A stretch of 13,310 nt of DNA from assembly GCA_002297005.1 (NCBI GenBank), contig DBIX01000007.1:390-13699 (forward strand), given 5' to 3'. This DNA is from Cyanobacteria bacterium UBA791. Lineage in GTDB: Bacteria > Cyanobacteriota > Vampirovibrionia > Gastranaerophilales > Gastranaerophilaceae. Shown piece by piece: positions 1-6,077 of this stretch (positions within the stretch are counted from its first letter, which is position 1; the number at the start of each line of letters is the position of its first letter). The notes beneath the pieces are model-generated. The model saw only the letters and a list, made by a program, of their open reading frames with translations. It searched no databases and was not told where the DNA came from. The translations under genes and the position numbers were made by a program.

Positions 1-46
1 CGGCAGATTTACAGTCTGCTCCCTTTAGCCACTCGGGCACCTACCC
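1..46 (-). tRNA. tRNA-Tyr (GTA), 5' part only
   Basis: Read on the minus strand from 46, the sequence gives the 5' acceptor strand GGGTAGG. A D-arm region (CCCGAGTGGCTAAAGGGAG) nearly identical to that of other bacterial tRNA-Tyr follows. Next come the anticodon stem GCAGA/TCTGC and loop CTGTAAA, with anticodon GTA at 10-12. The gene is cut by the left edge, so the long variable arm typical of tRNA-Tyr, the T-arm and the 3' acceptor strand cannot be seen. It lies 41 bases downstream of tRNA-Thr and is probably co-transcribed with it. Confidence 0.9.
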
Positions 47-87
47 AAATTTTTGTGCCCATCTTACTCATTTCTAAGTAAGAAAAT

Positions 88-159
88 AGCCGGCAATAGG
101 AATCGAACCTACAACCTACGGTTTACAAAACCGTTGCTCTACCGTTGAGCTATGCCGGC
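88..159 (-). tRNA. tRNA-Thr (TGT)
   Basis: The minus strand folds into a full cloverleaf. The acceptor stem pairs GCCGGCA with TGCCGGC and the D-stem pairs GCTC with GAGC. The anticodon stem pairs ACGGT with ACCGT around loop TTTGTAA, with anticodon TGT at 125-127. The T-arm is GTAGG-TTCGATT-CCTAT, with one G-U pair. The discriminator base is T at 88, and no CCA is encoded, so the 3' end must be added after transcription. The gene heads a minus-strand tRNA cluster continuing into tRNA-Tyr. Grouping of Thr and Tyr tRNAs is common in bacteria. Confidence 0.95.
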
Positions 160-167
160 GTACTTCT

Positions 168-196
168 ATTGTATTTATAAAATTCTTATATGTCAA
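168..196 (-). promoter_or_regulatory. Housekeeping (sigma-70 type) promoter for the tRNA cluster
   Basis: On the minus strand there is a perfect -35 TTGACA (196 to 191), a 17-base spacer and a -10 TACAAT (173 to 168, one mismatch to consensus). Transcription would begin near 160-161, only one or two bases before the tRNA-Thr 5' end, giving a very short 5' leader. The near-consensus match and exact spacing fit a strong stable-RNA promoter. Confidence 0.85.
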
Positions 197-206
197 GCAA
201 TATTTT

Positions 207-236
207 TTGACTTTTTACAAAATTTCCTTATATACA
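207..236 (+). promoter_or_regulatory. Candidate sigma-70 type promoter for the flagellar operon
   Basis: TTGACT at 207-212 is a good -35 match. Two overlapping -10 candidates follow: TATATA at 229-234 (16-base spacer) and TATACA at 231-236 (18-base spacer). Transcription would start near 241-243, giving a leader of about 100 bases before the first rod gene. The element lies back to back with the tRNA promoter on the other strand. It is assigned by pattern only. Confidence 0.5.
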
Positions 237-278
237 TGCTAGAGGTAGTACAAATAGAGGATTTTTACATTACATTTG

Positions 279-305
279 CTAAGTTTTTTTAAAAGTTGCC
301 GTAAT
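279..305 (+). promoter_or_regulatory. Candidate sigma-28 (FliA-type) flagellar promoter
   Basis: CTAAGTTT at 279-286, an 11-base spacer, then GCCGTAAT at 298-305 resembles the flagellar sigma consensus TAAAGTTT-N11-GCCGATAA. Six of eight bases match in the first box, the diagnostic GCCG matches in the second, and the spacing is exact. The predicted start lies near 312, leaving a short leader that still includes the TGAGGT ribosome-binding site at 325-330. Position directly before flagellar genes supports it. The AT-rich background and the weak second half of the -10 box argue for caution. Confidence 0.4.
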
Positions 306-338
306 TAAAAATATAAATAAATTATGAGGTTATAAAAA

Positions 339-1037
339 ATGTTAATCAATGGTGGTGTTAGATACACAGACAACGGTATTAAAATTGCATTAAAAGCTAT
401 GCAACTTCAACAAGCAATCGTTGGTATTACAAATGAAAACGTTACTGGTTTTGATAAAATCGGTTACCAAAGAAAAGAACCAGTTGTTTCTTCTTTCACA
501 GAATATCTTGGTGTTAACGGTTTATCATCAGCAACAGATACTACAATCGGTAGAATTTCAACATCAGACAATCCTTTAGATTTGGCTCTTAACAACAAAG
601 GTTATTTCCAAGTTCAAGGCAGAGATGGTATCAGATTAACAAGAGATGGTCGTTTCAAACTTGATAAACAAGGTAACTTATTAACTCTTGAAGACCAACC
701 AGTTCTTTCAAACTCAGGAGCTCCAATCAAATTACCATTCGTTCCTGACAAAATCAAAGACGTAGTTGTTAACACTAAAGGTCAAGTAAGCGTTTTCAAC
801 AAAAACACTAAAAGATTAGACAAAGTTGCAACACTTGGCATAGTTGATTCAAACGGAGTCGGCGTAGTTAATCCAGAAGTTGCTCAAGGTTTCTTAGAAT
901 ATTCAAACGTAGCAATACAAAATGAGTTTTTAAACTTGATGCCAACACTTAAAGCATACGACGCAAACAGACAAGTTCTTATGATAGAAAACTCAGTTCT
1001 TCAAAAAACAATCAGCCAATTAAGTAGTGCACAGTAG
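339..1037 (+). CDS. Flagellar rod / hook-basal-body protein, FlgF/FlgG family (FlgG-like C-terminus)
   Basis: A 232-residue protein of the axial (rod/hook) family, exported through the flagellar type III apparatus to build the rod across the periplasm. Family features include TRDGRFKLDKQGNL (about 101-114), the turn-rich middle that precedes it, and a C-terminal helix starting QGFLEYSNVAIQNEF (about 183-197) and ending LQKTISQL. This end is closest to FlgG. It is slightly shorter than enteric FlgG (about 260). The N-terminal helix is present, but the usual NNLANVNTTGFK signature is altered to NENVTGFDKIGYQRK (32-46). ATG is preceded by GAGG nine bases upstream. It is first of four tightly spaced rod genes. 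The frequent use of AAC, TTC and ATC codons despite high AT suggests selection for strong expression. The FlgF versus FlgG assignment is uncertain. Confidence 0.85.
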   Translation: MLINGGVRYTDNGIKIALKAMQLQQAIVGITNENVTGFDKIGYQRKEPVVSSFTEYLGVNGLSSATDTTIGRISTSDNPLDLALNNKGYFQVQGRDGIRLTRDGRFKLDKQGNLLTLEDQPVLSNSGAPIKLPFVPDKIKDVVVNTKGQVSVFNKNTKRLDKVATLGIVDSNGVGVVNPEVAQGFLEYSNVAIQNEFLNLMPTLKAYDANRQVLMIENSVLQKTISQLSSAQ

Positions 1038-1064
1038 TTAAAGGTTTAGGATAAGGTAAAAATT

Positions 1065-1781
1065 ATGTACAATTTACAAGCAATCATCAGAAAAGGTATC
1101 AATAACTCAAACATCCAATTCGAAAGATTAGGAAACGTTGGTCAAAACTTTGCTAACTTCGGAACAACAGGTTATAAAAATGTACGTTTCGAACAATTCT
1201 TAACAGAAGATGGTTACGTTACTGGTACAAAAAGAACAGATTGCACACAAGGTGCTTTAAAAATTACTAACAATCCTTACGACGTAGCAATCAAAGGAAC
1301 AGGTTACATCCCAGTTGTTTCAGAAGACGGTCAAGTTGCTTACACTAGAGATGGTTCTTTCAAAATCGGTAAAGATGGTTACTTAGTAACAAGCGATGAC
1401 TGGTTAGTTGGTAGCGGAATTCAAATTCCATCTAACGTTCACGATTTTCAAATCAAAAGAAACGGTGACGTTATGGTTCAAGATTCAAAACAATCTTTAC
1501 CAAGAAAAATCGGTAACATCCCTTTAGTACAATTCGCATCTCCTGAAGGTTTAGCAGAAAAAGGTCACAACAAGTTAGTTCAAACAGATGAATCAGGTGA
1601 ACCAAGATTAATTAAAAATCACGACAACATTTACCAAAACAATATTGAAACAGCAAATGTTGACCTATACGGAGAAGTTAACACAATGTTAAGATTAAAT
1701 GCCTCAATGTTAGCTCACATGCAATTAATGAAAGTAGCATACGATATGTACAATAAAGGCATCAACATTAGAGAATCATAG
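1065..1781 (+). CDS. Flagellar rod / hook-basal-body protein, FlgF/FlgG family (FlgF-like C-terminus)
   Basis: A 238-residue paralogue of the preceding gene and of the same axial-protein family. Visible marks are a near-canonical N-terminal motif NFANFGTTGYKNVRFEQF (28-45) and QGALKITNNPYDVAIKGTGY (62-81). Further marks are AYTRDGSFKIGKDGYLV (92-108) and the middle-domain segment IPLVQFASPEGLAEKG (152-167). The C-terminal helix after IETANVDLYGEVN (194-206) continues with LMKVAYDMYNKG, more like FlgF than FlgG. It would form part of the proximal or distal rod. It starts 27 bases after the previous stop, with a TAAGGT ribosome-binding site. A lone Cys (C60) is unusual for an exported axial protein. 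The pair may divide the FlgF and FlgG roles, but which is which cannot be fixed from this window. Confidence 0.85.
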   Translation: MYNLQAIIRKGINNSNIQFERLGNVGQNFANFGTTGYKNVRFEQFLTEDGYVTGTKRTDCTQGALKITNNPYDVAIKGTGYIPVVSEDGQVAYTRDGSFKIGKDGYLVTSDDWLVGSGIQIPSNVHDFQIKRNGDVMVQDSKQSLPRKIGNIPLVQFASPEGLAEKGHNKLVQTDESGEPRLIKNHDNIYQNNIETANVDLYGEVNTMLRLNASMLAHMQLMKVAYDMYNKGINIRES

Positions 1782-1793
1782 AGGAATTAAAAA

Positions 1794-2144
1794 ATGAATT
1801 TTAGCGTATCAAACAGTTTAAGCAAAACATCAAACATTTTAAATTTAATATCAGAAAGACAAAAAATTGTTGGTGAAAACGTAGCCAATATGGATACCCC
1901 AGGGTATGTAAAAAAAGATATTAACTTTGCTCAATTAGTAGATGGTCCATCAAGCAACTTAGAAACAAAATTAGCTCAAAAGTTAGATGGAAAAATGTAT
2001 TCAACTACAAGTTCATACGAAGCAGTTAATCCAGCAGAAGAGTTAGTAAAAATGCAAAACAACTCACTTCTTTACACAGTAGCAACAAGAAGAATGTCAA
2101 ACATCATAACTCAAATGAAAACAGTAATTAATGTGGGTAAATAG
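1794..2144 (+). CDS. flgB: Flagellar basal-body rod protein FlgB
   Basis: A 116-residue proximal rod subunit. The N-terminal helix is followed by the family motif GENVANMDTPGYVKKDINF (27-45). The C-terminal helix begins at about 79 (NPAEELVKMQNNSLLY) and runs to the end, the usual FlgB arrangement of two terminal helices around a short variable loop. It is shorter than E. coli FlgB (about 138) because that loop is short. Only 12 bases separate it from the previous stop, with GAGGAA as ribosome-binding site. It is followed directly by flgC, the pairing seen in most flagellated bacteria, which strengthens the call. Confidence 0.92.
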   Translation: MNFSVSNSLSKTSNILNLISERQKIVGENVANMDTPGYVKKDINFAQLVDGPSSNLETKLAQKLDGKMYSTTSSYEAVNPAEELVKMQNNSLLYTVATRRMSNIITQMKTVINVGK

Positions 2145-2169
2145 ATAGGATAAGAGAGGAAATAAAATT

Positions 2170-2610
2170 ATGGGTATTATGGATTCAATGTACATCGGTG
2201 CAAATGCATTAAAAGCACACGGTAGAAGATTAGACATTCACGCAAAAAACGTAGCAAACGTTGACACACCAAACTATGTAAGAAAAATCCCTATGTTAAA
2301 TGCCGAAGCGGACGGTGTTTCTTTCGCAGGTATCATGAGTTCTATGAACGATAGTTTTATGAGTTCAAATGGTACATTACAAGGTGGAGTTAGCTTCACA
2401 GGTATTATGGAAGATCCTACTTTAGGTGAAAAAATTTACAAACCTGGTCACCCTGATGCTGATGAAAACGGTTATATCAGAGGTTCTAACGTAAACGCTA
2501 TGGTTGATATTGCTGATGCAATGCTTGCTCAAAGAGCTTACGAAGCCAACTTAGCAGTATTAAACATTTCTAAAGCAATGGCTCTTAAAGCTGCTGACAT
2601 CGGAAAATAA
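2170..2610 (+). CDS. flgC: Flagellar basal-body rod protein FlgC
   Basis: A 146-residue proximal rod subunit. The N-terminal part carries LDIHAKNVANVDTPNYVRK (21-39). The C-terminal half has the FlgC pattern PGHPDADENGYIRGSNVN (92-109) followed by the helix MVDIADAMLAQRAYEANLAV (111-130). Length fits the family (about 134-150). A strong AGAGGA ribosome-binding site sits before ATG, 25 bases after the flgB stop. In many genomes fliE follows flgC. Here the operon instead ends at a hairpin, so fliE and the remaining rod, hook and motor genes must lie elsewhere. Confidence 0.94.
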   Translation: MGIMDSMYIGANALKAHGRRLDIHAKNVANVDTPNYVRKIPMLNAEADGVSFAGIMSSMNDSFMSSNGTLQGGVSFTGIMEDPTLGEKIYKPGHPDADENGYIRGSNVNAMVDIADAMLAQRAYEANLAVLNISKAMALKAADIGK

Positions 2611-2652
2611 CAAGTTTAAATTAATCCTAATCCAAAATACTCAATATCCACT

Positions 2653-2692
2653 AAAGAAAGGTCTTCATCGTTTTGATGAAGATTCTTTCTTT
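2653..2692. terminator. Long hairpin between convergent genes, probable bidirectional terminator
   Basis: AAAGAAAGGTCTTCATC (2653-2669) pairs with GATGAAGATTCTTTCTTT (2675-2692) around loop GTTTT. This gives about 17 base pairs, with one G-U pair and one bulged T. It ends the flagellar operon on the plus strand. On the minus strand the stem contains the last codons and the stop of rsmG. The 3' arm is T-rich in both directions (TTCTTTCTTT and CTTTCTTT), which could act in place of a clean T-tract. Confidence 0.7.
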
Positions 2693-3309
2693 ATTACAAC
2701 TAAAAATCTTTCAAAATTTTCTTCTAGCGGAAGTTTATATTCAATAACCTCTAGCAATTCAGCCTTTTTCTTAAAAATCAATTCTTTTGCTTCTCTAATT
2801 TCATCGAAAACCTGTTTTGATTTATAACAAACAAAATAACCGCCATTTTTAAGCAAAGGCATGGCATATTCAACCACTTTATCTAATCTTGAAACAGCAC
2901 GACTTACAACTAAATCGTATTTTTCTTTTAAATTTTCAGCTCTATCATTGATTAGAGTTAAGTTTTCAAGATTTAATTCTTTTTTAAAATCTTCAATTGC
3001 ACGAATTTTCTTTGCAATACTATCTAGACCTGTAACCTTCAATTCAGGATAGCAAATCGCAATAGGTACTGCCGGAAAGCCACCGCCTGTACCAATATCA
3101 AGCATGCTCATGCCTGCAGGATTTATGTTATATTTTTCAAAAAACTTTTCTATGCTCAAGCTATCAAAAATATGCTTTTCAAACAAAAACTTCTCGTCAT
3201 TTTTGCTTATCAAATTTATAACTTTATTTTTCTCTAAAAAAACTTCACTAAATTTCTTTAGGTTGTTGTTCTTCTTGAGCTTCTCTAGCTTTTCTGATTT
3301 TGTACTCAT
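2665..3309 (-). CDS. rsmG: 16S rRNA (guanine-527-N7) methyltransferase RsmG (GidB)
   Basis: A cytoplasmic SAM-dependent enzyme that methylates N7 of G527 in 16S rRNA; loss gives low-level streptomycin resistance in other bacteria. Numbered from the ATG (214 residues), there is NLIS...HIFDSLS (32-52) and the SAM-binding loop DIGTGGGFPAVPIA (71-84). The acidic strand is VTGLDSIAKK (92-101), followed by DRAENL (122-127), VVSRAVSRLD (134-143) and CYKS (161-164, usually LKG-like). Length is normal. I chose ATG at 3309. A TTG two codons upstream (3315) is the alternative, and neither has a clear ribosome-binding site. The start lies inside the 3' end of the preceding ATPase gene (62-base overlap), suggesting translational coupling. 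The stop lies within the terminator stem. Confidence 0.93.
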   Translation of the reverse strand: MSTKSEKLEKLKKNNNLKKFSEVFLEKNKVINLISKNDEKFLFEKHIFDSLSIEKFFEKYNINPAGMSMLDIGTGGGFPAVPIAICYPELKVTGLDSIAKKIRAIEDFKKELNLENLTLINDRAENLKEKYDLVVSRAVSRLDKVVEYAMPLLKNGGYFVCYKSKQVFDEIREAKELIFKKKAELLEVIEYKLPLEENFERFLVVIKKESSSKR

Positions 3310-5860
3310 TTTCAATTACTGCAAATTTATCTGCACCTATTCTAAATTTTATATCATTAATTCTCATTTCAATTTTTGAAATGTTATCTTTTGAAAAATC
3401 ATTTTTTACCAAATCCAAGGCTGTAAAATATTCATCTAATGCCAAAGCATCTTGTTTTTGTCCATAGTAAAAATCACCAAGAGCCAATAATGATGATGCC
3501 ATATAGAAGATGTCATTTAATTTTTCAGCACATTGTTTTGCTTTTTTGAAGTAGAAAATTGCTTTATCTGGTAATTTTCTTTGCATAATTTGAGCTAATT
3601 TTGTTGCAGAGAAATATATACCATCATAGTTTTCATTAGCCTCATCAATTTGGTATGCTTGTAAGAAATTCTTAACCGCTATTGCGTTATCTCTCTTTTC
3701 CAAATATAACGTTGCTATATTTGAATAAGCAGAAGATAAGAATTTATTAACCTTTGGATCACGGTTAATGTTTATACATTTTTCATAATATTCAATCGCA
3801 GTTGTTATGTCATTTCTGTCGTCAGAACATAATGCATATTTAAAATACAATTCTGATAGAGTTTCAACATCCATTGTCGCATTTGATAATTCAAGAGCTT
3901 TTTTATAGTAATCAAAAGCCAAATTACCATTCGACAAACTATCTTCAATATTTGCTAAAGCAATATATGCCTTTGTTGTTAAGATATGAGGATTATCTTT
4001 TGTCGCAATAATTTCTAACAACGTATTTTTTGCTAAATCAAATTTGTAGGTTTCATAATAAACATTTGCAATATTTAATTTGATATAGTTTTCTTTTACT
4101 ACTTCACCGATTTGATTATAAAATTCTTTCGCTAAACTGTAATATTTTAATGAATTATCAATTTCATTTAGCTTATGATAAGCATAAGCCATTTTTGTAT
4201 AAATGACAGGCAATTCATTGATATAGTTTTCATCTTTATTGAAAGTTAAAGCTTTCTTATACCAGTCACATGCTAATTTAAAATTGTAATTTGAAGCTTC
4301 GTCATGTGCCATTTGCAAACAATAAGCTAAAGTTTCTTTAAACTCTTGTTCTTGAACCTCTTGACTTAAAGGTACATCACCGTCTTCTCTTTTAATATCA
4401 AAGTTTATTGAAGACTGCATTCTTTCTGAAACATTTTTACCTGTAGAAGTGTTACCTAACATTTTTAATTCGTCTTCTGTTAATTTGAACGGCAAATCAT
4501 TCAAATTAATATCAACATTAGAAACATTAGGGCTAACTGTTGAAACATAATCAGGCTTTCTGTCTTGTTGTCTTGGATAAACTTGTTGATTATTTTGAGG
4601 ATTTTCTTTAATATCAATTTGCTGTTGTTGTTGAACATCCTTACCTTGTTTTATACGGCTCAAATCAAATTCCAAACCTTTTGCCATAGCCTTATATGCG
4701 TTAGTATTAATTTCACCAACTTTTTTAGGCAAGAATAAAGTATGATATTCTATCTCATTTCTGATTGTTTGACGAGAAAGTAAAATACCTCTTTCTAAAG
4801 GTTTTAAAGGTAGTTGACTTTCGTAAAAATCGATAATAAACTTGTGCAATTTTTGAGATACATTTTCTGGAATAGAAATATCCATTTGTTCTCTAAAATA
4901 ATCGTGTACAAAAATCAAACCATTACTTTGAACTAACAATAAGTTCTTTGTTAGAAAATCAATATTTTCTTCGTTGTAGTAATGCATTTGTTTAAGAATT
5001 TGGCTTGTAACACCATGACGCATTATGCATAACAACCAGAAGAACTGCACAGATATTGCAGGAATAATATCTATGATTTCTTTTTCTAAAAATTTGTTAT
5101 AACTTAGAAAGCTTAATTTAAAACTTTCCATAAAATCTTTTACTTCATAATTTTTGTATTTCAAAATGCTTGTTGTTAATGAAGTGTAGAAATAATATCC
5201 TCTTGTATGTTTGTACAAATCATCTAATTGAGAGGATGAGAAAGAAACTTTCTTTTGCTTTAAATATTTTTCAAACAAAGTTTTATCTAATGCAGAAAGA
5301 GTCATTCTTTCATATTTTGAATCATCATCAAAAGATTTTCTATCAAGAGTTCTTGAAACAATAACAATTTTTACTTTTTCAAAACCAATAACGTGGTTTA
5401 TAAAATCGACAATTTCTTGTAAATTTTCTTTTTGAATAGAATCATAAGAATTTAAAACAATAACAAATGGTTTTTCGATAGAAGTAAAATATGCATTAAT
5501 CTTTGCAGTAAAGTTTTCTGTTTTTACTTTTAAACCTGAAATAATGCCTTGAGTTTGTAATTTTTTAAATTCATTAAAGAAACATAATAAAATATCATCA
5601 AGAATAGTTGTTTCAAAACAATTGTACCAAAGAACGATAGCTTCTTTTGATAAGAAGTTAAGAGAATAATTTACAACTTGTTTTTTACCAGTACCCATAA
5701 AACCATTCACAAAAAGTATAGGCTTTTCGCTACCATAAAAGTCGTAAATATTTTCTAAATTTTCCTTGTTATTCTCAAGTACAAAGGGATCTATTACTTC
5801 AGAATTTTGTTTTAATAAATCTTTTTTCTCAAGAAAAAAGTTTAAAAATTGATATTTCAT
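3248..5860 (-). CDS. STAND-like P-loop ATPase with C-terminal TPR array, function unknown
   Basis: An 870-residue, apparently cytoplasmic protein. The N-terminal P-loop domain has a Walker A-like GFMGTGKK (53-60) with Lys where Ser or Thr normally binds magnesium. A Walker B-like strand follows (FVIVLNSYD, 132-140), then a sensor-like strand KIVIVSR (164-170). Next is a winged-helix-like region with LDDLYKHTRGYYFYTSL (212-228), resembling MalT-type STAND proteins. About 400-500 is a polar, Gln/Asn-rich linker (QQQQQ at 410-414). From about 505 to 825 run tandem TPR-like helices (for example LAFDYYKKALEL at 647-658 and AIEYYEKCININ at 688-699). The charged C-terminus overlaps rsmG. No C-terminal DNA-binding domain or effector is visible. 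ATPase-driven signalling or scaffolding is inference. A defence role cannot be excluded but nothing nearby supports it. Confidence 0.8.
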   Translation of the reverse strand: MKYQFLNFFLEKKDLLKQNSEVIDPFVLENNKENLENIYDFYGSEKPILFVNGFMGTGKKQVVNYSLNFLSKEAIVLWYNCFETTILDDILLCFFNEFKKLQTQGIISGLKVKTENFTAKINAYFTSIEKPFVIVLNSYDSIQKENLQEIVDFINHVIGFEKVKIVIVSRTLDRKSFDDDSKYERMTLSALDKTLFEKYLKQKKVSFSSSQLDDLYKHTRGYYFYTSLTTSILKYKNYEVKDFMESFKLSFLSYNKFLEKEIIDIIPAISVQFFWLLCIMRHGVTSQILKQMHYYNEENIDFLTKNLLLVQSNGLIFVHDYFREQMDISIPENVSQKLHKFIIDFYESQLPLKPLERGILLSRQTIRNEIEYHTLFLPKKVGEINTNAYKAMAKGLEFDLSRIKQGKDVQQQQQIDIKENPQNNQQVYPRQQDRKPDYVSTVSPNVSNVDINLNDLPFKLTEDELKMLGNTSTGKNVSERMQSSINFDIKREDGDVPLSQEVQEQEFKETLAYCLQMAHDEASNYNFKLACDWYKKALTFNKDENYINELPVIYTKMAYAYHKLNEIDNSLKYYSLAKEFYNQIGEVVKENYIKLNIANVYYETYKFDLAKNTLLEIIATKDNPHILTTKAYIALANIEDSLSNGNLAFDYYKKALELSNATMDVETLSELYFKYALCSDDRNDITTAIEYYEKCININRDPKVNKFLSSAYSNIATLYLEKRDNAIAVKNFLQAYQIDEANENYDGIYFSATKLAQIMQRKLPDKAIFYFKKAKQCAEKLNDIFYMASSLLALGDFYYGQKQDALALDEYFTALDLVKNDFSKDNISKIEMRINDIKFRIGADKFAVIENEYKIRKAREAQEEQQPKEI

Positions 5861-5866
5861 AAGGAT

Positions 5867-5895
5867 ATATTAAACGATTTTAACTTTTTTTGCAA
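5867..5895 (-). promoter_or_regulatory. Candidate promoter of the STAND/TPR ATPase gene, possibly leaderless
   Basis: On the minus strand TTGCAA (5895 to 5890), 17 bases, then TAATAT (5872 to 5867). The predicted start falls at about 5860, the A of the ATG. No ribosome-binding site is present between this promoter and the start (the bases before ATG read ATATATCCTT). This would make the mRNA leaderless or nearly so. Each hexamer matches consensus at four of six positions. A second -10-like TACAAT lies at 5901 to 5896 but has no good -35. Confidence 0.4.
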
Positions 5896-5920
5896 ATTGT
5901 ACCCTAAATAATTGCAAATT
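5890..5920. repeat. Two direct copies of TTGCAAATT, 22 bases apart, in the divergent promoter region
   Basis: TTGCAAATT occurs at 5890-5898 and 5912-5920. The 22-base period is close to two helical turns. The left copy provides the -35 of the leftward ATPase promoter (TTGCAA is self-complementary). The right copy provides the -35 of the rightward envelope operon promoter. It may be chance in AT-rich DNA or a paired regulator site. Confidence 0.4.
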
Positions 5921-5940
5921 TTATATTTTGATAATACAAT
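5912..5940 (+). promoter_or_regulatory. Promoter of the envelope operon (microprotein, M23, LptD-like)
   Basis: TTGCAA at 5912-5917, exactly 17 bases, then TACAAT at 5935-5940, the same -10 as the tRNA promoter in this window. The start would be near 5947, leaving about 19 bases of leader that contain the AGGGGA ribosome-binding site (5955-5960) of the first gene. A TGATAAT at 5929-5935 gives an alternative extended -10. Confidence 0.6.
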
Positions 5941-5965
5941 ATATATTAATAACAAGGGGAAGACT

Positions 5966-6070
5966 ATGGAATTTTTTAGAAGACACCAAAAAATCATTAT
6001 TGGGATTATTGCCGTAACATTTGTTAGCTGGACAGTAGGTCTTTTACTACTCCCTTTAATACTAAAATAA
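5966..6070 (+). CDS. 34-residue single-pass membrane microprotein, function unknown
   Basis: ATG at 5966 opens a 34-codon frame ending TAA at 6068. It begins MEFFRRHQK, continues into about 22 hydrophobic residues (IIIGIIAVTFVSW, then TVGLLLLP), and ends with a single Lys. A basic N-terminus before a membrane helix predicts a single-pass inner-membrane protein with the N-terminus inside. AGGGGA five bases before the ATG is one of the better ribosome-binding sites here, and a promoter lies just upstream. The stop codon is part of the next gene's ribosome-binding site (TAAGGAAA), so the two are probably coupled. The start of the helix resembles the signal anchor of SurA/PpiD-type chaperones, but no such domain follows. 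It is either a true small protein or a relic of a longer gene. I favour a true gene because of the signals around it. Confidence 0.65.
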   Translation: MEFFRRHQKIIIGIIAVTFVSWTVGLLLLPLILK

Positions 6071-6077
6071 GGAAATC

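Noticed and set aside
63..82. CTTACT/AGTAAG inverted repeat in the spacer between the two tRNA genes.
   Set aside because: A six-base stem with an eight-base loop is expected often by chance. At most it could be a processing hairpin, and nothing distinguishes it.
3104..3379. Open frame on the plus strand across the rsmG/ATPase overlap.
   Set aside because: It is antisense to two well-supported genes, gives a Phe/Ser/Leu-rich product typical of reversed AT-rich coding sequence, and has no family resemblance.
3248..5860. Interpretation of the STAND-like ATPase as an anti-phage (Avs-type) system.
   Set aside because: No effector domain such as a nuclease, TIR or protease is present. The Walker A is altered, and the neighbours are housekeeping and envelope genes with no mobile-element signs.
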